Assembly (NCBI GenBank): GCA_040954595.2 | Contig: CM082582.2 | Span: forward strand, 6,510,001-6,574,000 | Origin: Balanoglossus misakiensis | Taxonomy: Eukaryota; Hemichordata | Direction of reading: 5' to 3' | DNA length: 64,000 bases | Shown: piece after piece, positions 1 to 9,300 of the stretch | Numbering within the stretch: the first letter of the stretch is position 1 | How the letters are laid out: each line of letters opens with the position of its first letter | The notes under the pieces: generated by a model | The model's database searches: none | What the model was told of the DNA's origin: nothing | The model's input: the letters and a program-made list of their open reading frames with translations, nothing else | Position numbers and translations under genes: made by a program

Positions 1-90
1 GAATTGAAATTGATAATTTTCTAGACACAAACATACAGCTATTTGGAAGCATTTGAAAATTTAAAATGTTTTATATTTCAAATAATTCAG

Positions 91-2781
91 GGTGAAGTGG
101 GCAAGGAAATGTACATTGTAAACAGTGGAATAGTGGAAGTCATGGGTGGTGAGGACGGAACCAAAGTCTTGGCAACATTACATCCTGGGAGTGTCTTTGG
201 AGAAATCAGGTCAGTATTACTACTGTTAGGGTCTTTTTGTTGGTTGTGTTCTTTGTTGGTATTTTCTCTTGCTGTTTCGAATCTGGAGCAAAATCATAAT
301 TTACTTTTCACATTTTCCTCAAAGAAGGGTGATTTCAGACAGCAGAATTGAAAGTAAGGTAAAGGCTTTCTAAAGATCTGAAATGCGAAATACAGTCTTG
401 TGAAACACTCCAAGACAACGATATTGGTACACAGTGAAACTGTCACCTACTGCCCTCAACGTCCATGCACAAATTGAACTTTTGTTTTTTCTTCATTCGC
501 ATCTCAGTCTTCTTGCAATGGGAGGTGGCAACAGACGAACTGCGGATGTCATCTCGTCAGGTTTCGCTAATTTATTCGTACTGCAGAAACAGGATTTACA
601 AGAAGCAATTGTCAACTATCCCGAAGCCCAGGAGAGTCTGAAACGGAAAGCTAAGTAAGTGGTCTTTCTCGGGTGTATTTGGTGTACATTCAAACCTGTT
701 TTGAAAACCTTGAACATTTTGCAGAATTTGCACAATTTGGTAAGGTCATCTCACTCTGCCTATCAGACAGAGAAGAGAAATCAGTGGCACTATGCAAAGA
801 CAGCTAACATTCCATATGTAAAGTCTCTCCTAACCTGTCTTAAATATCACGATCTTACTGTGGCATACTGGACAAATCACTGGTTGTAGACAGTTTCTTG
901 GAATATGAATGAACATATCTGATCACACCCTTGTGACTTGGCCAAAACTGCAACTTTAATACTGAGATGTGATTTGGCAAGGGTTTTCTTTCTACGAAAA
1001 AATCATCAACAAAAGCTGGTGCTTCTGTCTCTTTCACGTTTGCAACTTTTTTTTCAGAGAAATCATGAAACAGAATGAAGCCAACAAGACGGACAAGAAG
1101 AAGAAGCGCGGCAAATCGCTGATCGCTGAAAGCATCCTGACCAAACGGCGCGAGAACACCCCGAGAATGTTCGACGCCGTCCTCCAGGTTGCCAGGAGCA
1201 ACCGGCTGTCGCACAGCATCCTGAAAGGCGCAGCCAAGCGGAAGAATAGTGTGTTTGCAGAGTATTCATATCATTCCTCCACTGGGTCTGATTCATCACT
1301 GAACGATTGCGACGGGCAGTCGCCGGCGAACAGCAGACCAGGTTAGTGTGTCTCTCATATTTCAACCTTCTAGTTTCCAGATAAACAGTTTGCCACAAAA
1401 TTCACAGTATTATTTTATTTCACAATTTTATTCCTTCCTACATGTACTGTGTCCTCCCCTTCTCTTCTGAAACAGCATGGAGAATTATACCGTTTGTGAG
1501 TAAACAATTCTGAGTAAGCGTGGCCCCTTGTCAGCTCCACAATTTTGTCCATGTATAGCATCAGAAAAACGCTTGGTATATACCATAGTCATCCGATGAA
1601 TGAGATGCATAGATACATTACATTGAATTATTAGTCCACCATGATATCATATGCCATTTTCATCTACAGTTACAAGATACAAAAGAAAGAAAAAGTCCCC
1701 CGACAAGAGGAAAGATCGCAAAATTCTAGAACACGACAAGAAGCCCTCTTCGTTCGATTCCGCCGTTATCGTGCACACCTCCCCGAAGAGCGAATACGGA
1801 ATCGAGAACGACAGCGACAGTTCGGTGAGAGCGAAACCCAGCAGGAAATCTGGCGGTAGGAAGAGAGACAGGGCGCGACGCGGCAGCCTGGACGACTTCG
1901 ACTGCGACTCCTTGTTGAACGACGACAAGGCGGAATTCGTCAACGAGGAGAAACGCAAGTTGGTGAAGAGGAAATCGCGAGACTCCGTGCTGAATGCCAT
2001 CAGTGACATCATGAAGAACACGGAGGACACCGACTCTTTGGGGCGGCCAATGGGAGCCCGGTCTGCCAGTGCTAATTTGAATAGGGGCGCAGGGGGTGTC
2101 GCCGCTAGTAAGAGTCCTAAAGGGAAAGCCCATGAGGAACCGAAACCAAAAGAGAAGAAAGTCGATCCCGATCTGGACGGTCTGTCTGATATCTTGAACG
2201 ACAGTCTCGACAGTGATCATTTTAAACAATCGGCGACGACGCCTGCGAAAGAACCAGATCGAAGCGGATCACTCGCGAAAAGCGACAAAACCAAGACAGC
2301 TGCAGACGGACACAAGTCGGCGGAGAAGATTCCGCAAAAACTGCCTCCGCTGAAGCCGGCACAGGCCGGGAAGAACGCGTCCGCAACCGGCAAAGCCAAA
2401 CAGCAGAGCGGTGGTGCCAAGAAAAAGCCGGCGGCGGTCCCTCACCCAACCAGGAAATCTTCAACCAGCAAGGCAGACTCTGGCGTGCCCCCCGCTGCCA
2501 AACAGTCGCAGGGTCAACCAACTCACAGCGGACAGAGCAGCCAGGCCAGCAAGAAGGCGACGCAACCCACATCAGGGAAACAGCCAGTCACCAGGAAACA
2601 GTCCACTGTCAGTAGACAACCCAGCAGGCAGACCAGTTTCTCCACTAAACCAGCGCCCAAAGAGTCAACACAAACAAAACAACAGGATGCCGCTAATAAA
2701 GCAGATGGAAGTCAGCCAGCAAAAGTGCCAAGTTCTGAAACAAAGGATGATAAGAAACATTATGAAAGCAAGAAAAAATAA
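91..2781 (+). CDS. CNGB-like: Cyclic nucleotide-gated channel beta-type subunit, C-terminal exons (5' part outside window)
   Basis: Exons 91-209, 508-654, 1058-1341 and 1670-2781 (stop TAA 2779-2781), all with AG/GT borders and matching phases. Exons 1-2 encode the second half of a cyclic-nucleotide-binding domain: [16 protein letters not shown], the phosphate-binding [10 protein letters not shown] stretch and the FANLFVL beta strand with the following C helix. The GEVGKEMY and GGGNRRTA wording is typical of vertebrate CNGB1/CNGB3 rather than CNGA, hence the beta-type call. CNG channels are cGMP/cAMP-opened cation channels of sensory membranes; beta subunits modulate the pore. Exon 3 keeps the [10 protein letters not shown] motif found after the C helix in beta subunits. 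Exon 4 adds about 370 residues that are Lys/Ser/Pro/Gln rich, lack hydrophobic blocks and look disordered. Pore and transmembrane exons must lie upstream of the window. Confidence 0.88.
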
Positions 2782-2910
2782 TCTAAACACTTTCAAATTG
2801 GGTCTTATTGGCAAGGAAATGTACACTAAAAATAATACTGGTACATTGTCAAATTTGTTTATTTATTCATTTGAGGATATATTTGCTTGTCCATGCAATT
2901 ATATATAATC

Positions 2911-2912
2911 AT

Positions 2913-2947
<35 letters not shown>

Positions 2948-2950
2948 TTT
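2911..2950 (+). repeat. (ATTT)10 microsatellite in the probable 3' UTR
   Basis: Ten uninterrupted ATTT units. In the sense transcript this gives overlapping AUUUA pentamers, the core of AU-rich instability elements, but it may be only a simple repeat. Confidence 0.85.
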
Positions 2951-3888
2951 GTCTTGTTTTTAAGACATTTTCCTTTTTTTTTCAGTCATACAATATACAT
3001 GTGCATTCAAGCCATAATCACAAATGGACAAGTTTTACTTTTGAAAACTTTTACTTGCTTTTATTTCAGATTTTTCCTCAATTTTAAATGAGACTGATAT
3101 TGCTTGCCAAAGGGAGATATTGATACGATATGGGACATCAGAGATCGATCTCCATTTATGTGATATCACTTTTGAACTTTTTTCTGAAAACTTTTAGCCA
3201 AAGAAGTATGATATACTAGTATTGTGTCGATCGGCATATCATTAGAGTGTGAGATGGACATTTACATGAATGTTGAGATAAACTTTTATGAAATTCATTT
3301 CAGAAAAGCCTATTTCTGTTTGTGTTCTGTGCAGAAATTATTCGCATCATGTCATGGCTTCTGATTTTTGACAGAACATGTCAATTTTCAACTGTTTGTT
3401 CTATGTTTTAGTCTTTAAAGCAGGACGCCCTCTAGGGAGTACCTTCATAAGCCAAACACATTGCGTTTGATTTTTAATTGTATATATTGAGAAATATATT
3501 GTGTATATTTGTCTGATAAGATATTAATATATTACACTAATTCACACAATTTTCCCCATTGGTTGACTTCGCAGCATTCCATACCATTTCAACAATTATT
3601 GACAAGCCTGGCCTCGGGCTGTAGATCTATACATGTAAACTCTCCAGAATATCAACCAACTATTTTGTATATCAAACTGCATATTCCAACTTTGATTGTC
3701 ATTCAGTGTGTATGTTTTCTTAACATATTTGAAAGTGATGACTTTGAAAATGTGCCCTTTTTTAGTCACGGCAGAAGTTAACCTTGAGTAACCTTGATCT
3801 GATAGTAAGATGGCTGGCCATACATGAATTTCATATGCACAGTTGTGATATATTTCCACAAATATTGTAAAATCATTGTGATTGTATG

Positions 3889-3894
3889 ATTAAA
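3889..3894 (+). terminator. Candidate poly(A) signal of the CNGB-like gene
   Basis: ATTAAA followed by a T/G-rich stretch (gtgttgctcatttcagttt). It would give a 3' UTR of about 1.1 kb. I saw no canonical AATAAA between the stop codon and this site. Confidence 0.35.
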
Positions 3895-4092
3895 GTGTTG
3901 CTCATTTCAGTTTCACGGGAACTTGTTCATCAGTGAAAGTTATTCCGAAAGACAGTGCCATGCTCCGCTGACGGCTTGTGGAGCATATGGCGCCCTCTAT
4001 AGCCGGAACATAACGTTTTCGACGGAAATCAACAGGTAGCAAAAACGGTAATTATGACATTAATGCAACATAAATCCGAAATCATGGAAGCT

Positions 4093-4096
4093 CTAG
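4093..4096. repeat. Target-site duplication CTAG, left
   Basis: CTAG immediately precedes the TG of the 5' LTR and recurs immediately after the CA of the 3' LTR. A 4-bp duplication is within the usual 4-6 bp for Ty3/Gypsy. Confidence 0.9.
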
Positions 4097-4350
4097 TGTA
4101 GAGGTTTAACGAGGTCCATTTTACATTTCTGAATGCCTTTGCGGTTTTTGTAATTACTCAGCAGGCGCGGCACACGCGCCAAAACCGATTAGCCTGTTAG
4201 TACGCACGTTCAGTTTTCATTCAATGTTTGCCTTTGGTTGTCTAGCAACGACGATTTCGAGCGACAGCTGTCAATCATTTATTTAGCTACTTTTCTTGGC
4301 TTGAAGCCGACATGATATGTAGATTTTAGGTGCTTTCTCCGACGTCCGAT

Positions 4351-4397
4351 ATGCAAATTAGCTTTTCTGATTTTGAATCCGACCCGAGGGTATATAA
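4351..4397 (+). promoter_or_regulatory. LTR promoter: POU octamer plus TATA box
   Basis: A consensus octamer ATGCAAAT at 4351-4358 lies 33 bp before TATATAA at 4391-4397. Transcription would start near 4420 and define the R region. The same pair recurs in the 3' LTR at 12151-12158 and 12191-12197. Confidence 0.65.
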
Positions 4398-4524
4398 GTA
4401 GCGATTCTCTTTAAAACGGGGTCGCTCAAGGGGTTTTTCTTATCGAGGCCACACCAGCAACAGCAAAGAAGGTACAGCTCTTCATTTTTTACGCAGTATT
4501 GTTGATAATTTTTCGTGTTCAGTT

Positions 4525-4530
4525 AATAAA
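4525..4530 (+). terminator. LTR poly(A) signal (5' copy)
   Basis: AATAAA lies about 105 bp downstream of the predicted start site and is followed by T-rich and GT-rich sequence. The functional copy for the genomic RNA is its twin at 12325-12330. Confidence 0.6.
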
Positions 4531-4664
4531 TACGCCACGTTGGCTTCTACACTTTATTATTTTGTCCTTGTGCGCTCTGTCACTCGGGTGTAAGGTCGTT
4601 ACCCTTACTGATCACCTGACCAGTCTCAACGTAATAATAACGACGAAGGAAAAATCTCGACAAT

Positions 4665-4683
4665 TGGTGGCAGCGGTGGGATT
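4665..4683 (+). other. Primer-binding site, tRNA-Leu(UAG) type
   Basis: TGGTGGCAGCGGTGGGATT begins 3 nt after the 5' LTR. It is complementary to the 3' end, including CCA, of the animal tRNA-Leu(UAG) sequence as I remember it, through the acceptor stem and into the T arm. Priming of minus-strand DNA by this tRNA is inferred. Confidence 0.8.
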
Positions 4684-4771
4684 TTACGTCAGAGACTGTA
4701 GTACGAGAGCACAAGTTGAGCGACCAACGAAATAAAACTGAAATCGAGAACTTAACTCCCCTTCGAAAATT

Positions 4772-6355
4772 ATGTCAGCCCCCGACGACAGCACATCGGC
4801 TGTCGACAGAACAAGTAGTTTAGATGACACCGATAAGGTAATAATGTTTAAGGCATCGAACAAATCACCTGATACGTCCGACTCCGAAGAGAGTACTTGT
4901 GGCCCCATGAGTGGAGGTCCTGCCAAAGTACACAGCCCCTTTGCCGAAGTTTTGTCGAAAACTGTCGGGAGGGTGCGGTCCACGTTATTCGGTTCAGCGG
5001 CACCTAAACAAAACAGCCCCGTCACGCACTCGCCTGGCCCACAACTCTCGACCCCAGGACCCTCTGGCGACCAACTCAGCCGATTCGTCCCCCAATCTCC
5101 GTTGTCTAATACCGACGAATCGACGTCATCCCCGAAAATATATGAACAACAAGGGGGGCGACCAAAACACCGTTCTCCAGTCGTGCCACCGCAGCGGGAG
5201 TCGACGATCGAACGAAACGCCGTGCGGTTCGACCTCCGCACGTCTACACCCAACTTCGAATCTCCCCCAGAAAGACCTACCGTAGTCCCGGTGTCGTATG
5301 ACCACGACCCTAGTACTCGAAGACGTGAGGAATCAGCTTTGTCTCCGTCTGAACAGCACCGTAATATACGCAAAAACGACGATCAGCGCTCCAGCACGAC
5401 CGACCGAGATTATCCCGACCATTTCTCTGCCGACGCTGTACCCTATCCGTATCACCGCCTAAACGACGAAATGAATGTGAACGTCACACCTCACCCTCAT
5501 GGACCGTATGGGATACGCCCCCCTCACCGCCCACTGGTTATGCCCGACCGATTTGACGGAATAATATCATGGGAAGATTATAAATCCCATTTCCAATATT
5601 GTTCCCTGCTTAATGGCTGGAATGAAGCACAAAAAGGTCAGTTTCTAGCAGCCTTGCTGAATGGCCCCGCCCAGAAAGTGTTAAAGCGATTAGAGAATAA
5701 TGGTAAGGTGACGTATGCCCGTTTAGTTCGACAATTGGACAACCAGTACAGCACCGTCGGCCAAGCTGAAAAGTTTCTGTTTCAGCTACAAAGTCGACGT
5801 CGCCGTCGCGACGAATCCCTCGCAGAATTCGGAAACTCCATCCTAGAGCTCACCGAATGCGCCTATCCTGAGCTCGATTCTACCGCCGTAGACAGATTAG
5901 CGAGGCAGTACTTCGAGACAGCCCTTACCGACCCGATGTTACGCATGGATCTGCACCGTTCCCAACCGAAGTCGATGAACGACGCGATCCGAACGGCCAT
6001 CTCCCTGGAGGCCTATTTCCTAGCTGAGGACGACCGGGCGAATCGCCGCCGCCCCTTATCTCGACGCATCCAACAGACTGATCATAACATCGACGAAGCT
6101 ACATCCTACAACGGCTCAGTCCTGCGTGTCCGGAACGAACGGACTTCATCGGACCGACCTCCTGATCGTCGCGATTCTTGGAGCGACGAAACACAGAGAA
6201 GGTATCAGCGGGGCGAATGTTTTCTCTGCGGAGAAAAGGGACATTTGCGCCGATCTTGCCCCCATCGTCAGGACGGGGGAAACGACAGCCGACCAAACGA
6301 CAGGGGCAACGCGAGGTCGGACAACGGTACCCAGCCCCGCCCCCGAAATTTGTAA
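4772..6355 (+). CDS. gag: Gypsy Gag polyprotein (527 aa)
   Basis: Structural protein of the retrotransposon particle. Residues 1-240 are Ser/Pro/Arg rich and look disordered. Residues about 255-415 match the retrotransposon Gag capsid fold, opening with PDRFDG and containing NGPAQKVL and ALTDPMLRMDL. A single CCHC zinc knuckle (C-x2-C-x4-H-x4-C) lies at 483-496, followed by an Arg/Asn/Gly-rich RNA-binding tail. The start at 4772 is the first ATG of the frame downstream of the primer-binding site. The TAA stop at 6353-6355 directly follows a slippery heptamer that shifts ribosomes into pol. Confidence 0.95.
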   Translation: MSAPDDSTSAVDRTSSLDDTDKVIMFKASNKSPDTSDSEESTCGPMSGGPAKVHSPFAEVLSKTVGRVRSTLFGSAAPKQNSPVTHSPGPQLSTPGPSGDQLSRFVPQSPLSNTDESTSSPKIYEQQGGRPKHRSPVVPPQRESTIERNAVRFDLRTSTPNFESPPERPTVVPVSYDHDPSTRRREESALSPSEQHRNIRKNDDQRSSTTDRDYPDHFSADAVPYPYHRLNDEMNVNVTPHPHGPYGIRPPHRPLVMPDRFDGIISWEDYKSHFQYCSLLNGWNEAQKGQFLAALLNGPAQKVLKRLENNGKVTYARLVRQLDNQYSTVGQAEKFLFQLQSRRRRRDESLAEFGNSILELTECAYPELDSTAVDRLARQYFETALTDPMLRMDLHRSQPKSMNDAIRTAISLEAYFLAEDDRANRRRPLSRRIQQTDHNIDEATSYNGSVLRVRNERTSSDRPPDRRDSWSDETQRRYQRGECFLCGEKGHLRRSCPHRQDGGNDSRPNDRGNARSDNGTQPRPRNL

Positions 6356-9300
6356 GACCCCACCATCGACCAGCAAACCGCAACGGCAACAGAGATGTTA
6401 CTTTTTCCCCCAGTTCCAATAAACGACAGAATGACGACAATGGTTTTAGTCATAATTTGCGACCGGCGTTCTACGTAATGACTCGAATCAATGGGTTAGA
6501 CGTTTGTTCTTTCATTGATAGCGGGTCGGAAATCACAATAATTTCAAAGCAAGTGTATAATAAGTTACCGGAGTCTCGTCGCCCTCCGCTAGCCCCGTCA
6601 ACTATTCAACCGTCCATGGCCGATGGGTCTACACGTCTTTTTCTTTACGGGGAGGCCGACTTCAATATTTCGGTGGGTAATAATACGACGGAAATGCATG
6701 CATTCGTTGCCGACATTAGTGAAAATGTAATTCTGGGGGGCGACTACTTACTACAGGGTCAGGCAGAAATTCGTACGCATTCTTTGACGTTGGGATTTCA
6801 CGACGGAGACGTCCCCTTGTTGGACCGGCGGGGAGGAAACCTGACTGCCCGGGTGTCAGTGACACACGACGTCGTCGTGCCTGCCGGTCATGAGGTGGTC
6901 ATCGCTGGTCATTTATCCCGTCCCATCACAGGTAGTATTTGTGGTGTTGTCGAGCCAACACGAGGTAATCTGGCGGCGAAACACGGTGTTGTCGTCGGAA
7001 GAATTTTAGTCAGTACCGCCAATAGAAACGTGCCATTGCGATTATTGAACGTCAGCGAAAAGGACCACTTCATTCGGCGTGGTACGGTGGTCGCCGTAAC
7101 TACCAGCACCGATACAACAATTCTTCCCCAACCTGTGGAGCCAGCGATTAGTGACCCTAAGAACGAATTCTCCACCCCACCTAAACCGATACCGACGCAT
7201 CTGGAAGATATATATAAGGAAAGCCTCGAGACAGTGGGAAAATCGAATGCGGGGAAAATTGCCGACTTTCTCTGCAAATGGGAGAATATTTTCTCCAGAG
7301 ATAAAAGCGACGTCGGCCGGAGCAACATAACGAAACATCATATTTCAACTGGTGATCATCCACCGCTCAGACAACAACCCCGACGACAATCCCCCTGGAC
7401 TCGGGAAGAGACGACCAAATTAGTGAATGAGATGCTTCGTAGTGACGTAATCGAGCCATCTCACAGTCCCTGGGCTGCTCCGATTGTTCTAGTGCGTAAA
7501 TCGGACGGTAGCTCTCGGTTCTGTGTAGACTACCGCCGTCTTAACGACATTACGAAAAAGGACGCATACGCCATACCACGAATCGAAGACAGTGTCAACG
7601 CACTTGCCGGAGCTTGCTGGTTCACAACGCTCGACCTCACCAGTGGCTTTTGGCAGGTGGCACTCGACGACGATGCCAAAGAAAAGACTGCCTTCACAAC
7701 ATGGAACGGCCTGTTTCAGTGGAAAGTGATGCCGTTCGGACTTTGCAACGCGCCGGCAACTTTTCAACGACTGATGGAGTACGCACTGGCAGGGTTACAA
7801 TGGGAGATCCTGCTGTTGTATTTAGACGATATCATCGTTTTCGCCTCTTCCTTCGACCAAATGTTAGAACGACTAGACATGGTATTCCATCGTTTGCAGA
7901 CAGCCGGCTTAAAGTTGAAACCCAGTAAATGCAAATTGTTTCAGAAACAAGTCGACTATTTAGGCCATCGCGTTTCCGCCGCCGGAATCGAAACGAGCCC
8001 CAAAAAGGTCGAAGCCGTCAAGTTTTGGCCCACACCGACAAACGTGCATGAAGTTCGCGCATTCTTAGGCCTTGCGTCTTACTATCGCCGGTTCGTCCAC
8101 AACTTTTCAATCATCGCGAGACCCCTTACCAGGCTGACCGAGAAAAACCAACCCTTCTTCTGGGACAACGAATGCGACTGCGCCTTCAACACTCTCAAAG
8201 GAAAGCTCATAAGTGCGCCAGTGTTAGCTTATCCAATCCCCGATGCTCCCCTCATCCTCGACACCGACGCTAGTAAGTTTGGGATAGGCGGCGTCCTCTC
8301 TCAAATCGAAAACGGCGTTGAACGAGTCATCAGCTTTGCCAGCCGGAGTCTATCGAAAGCCGAGCGGAACTACTGTGTTACGCGGAAAGAATTACTCGCA
8401 GCGGTCCACTTCATGAAACACTTTCGCCCATATTTATACGGTCAGCCCTTCACACTTCGAACAGACCACGCCTCTCTCCGATGGCTTGTCAACTTCAAGG
8501 AACCTGAAGGACAACTGGCTCGTTGGCTCGAAGTTATAAGCGAATTCGACTACAAAATAATACATCGACCGGGAAAGAAACATCAGAATGCAGACGGCCT
8601 GTCAAGGAGGCCGTGCCGACAGTGTGGACGAGCCCACCCCAGCGATAGGCCGGCCGACCAAGAGAACGCACCAACGTTAGCGAAGGTGACGGTGCCAGGT
8701 TACCAATCGACAGCAACACAGACCGAGACCGACCCAGCGAACACAAACTCATCATCAACCGGGGACCTGCCAACGTCGACGTCAACCGGACCCGAAACCG
8801 AGCGTCGTAAATCAAGTTGTCCTGATGTCGACGGCGACCCGGAAGAGAAAACGACAAATGCAATTGGCCTACAACTACGTTATGACAACGAAACACTGCG
8901 AAAACTACAACTGGATGATCCCGACGTTGGCCCAATATTACGACTGAAGGAAGGTGACGATACGCGCCCAGACTGGCAAACGGTATCCCCTTCCAGTTCA
9001 GCAGTAAAGGCATATTGGGGTTCGTGGGATTTGCTAGAAATTCACGACGGCGTACTTTATCGGCGATGGATATCCAGCCGAGACAATACCCACCGATTAT
9101 TACTGATTCCCCCGTGCTCACTCAAAGACGAAATATTCGACGAGTTACATTCGGCCAAAACTGCAGCTCATTTTGGTGTTTTTAAGACGAAACGGAAAAT
9201 TCTCCAACGGTATTATTGGTATGGTGCGACGAACGACATTAGGGCGATGATCAGACGATGCGACGTATGTGCTGCTAGAAAGAGCCATGGACGAAAACGT

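Larger units (their letters stand above)
2782..4092 (+). other. 3' UTR of the CNGB-like gene and downstream intergenic DNA
   Basis: AT-rich sequence with no supported coding exon. It holds a tetranucleotide (ATTT) tract and a possible poly(A) signal, ATTAAA at 3889-3894. Short open frames here have no splice support and no recognisable domain. The tract ends at the target site of the Gypsy element. Confidence 0.6.
4097..4662 (+). repeat. 5' LTR
   Basis: Begins TGTAGAGG and ends CGACA. It contains an octamer ATGCAAAT (4351-4358), a TATA box (4391-4397) and AATAAA (4525-4530), giving a normal U3-R-U5 layout. Aligned line by line it has no mismatch to the 3' LTR, which lies exactly 7,800 bp downstream. 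Confidence 0.97.

Noticed and set aside
1647-2229. Antisense frames opposite CNGB exon 4
   Set aside because: They mirror the low-complexity Lys/Ser coding sequence and have no splice or domain support.
8534-9121. Antisense open frame of 195 codons inside pol, and similar antisense frames in gag
   Set aside because: Shadow frames of a GC-biased coding region, with no recognisable domain and no promoter.
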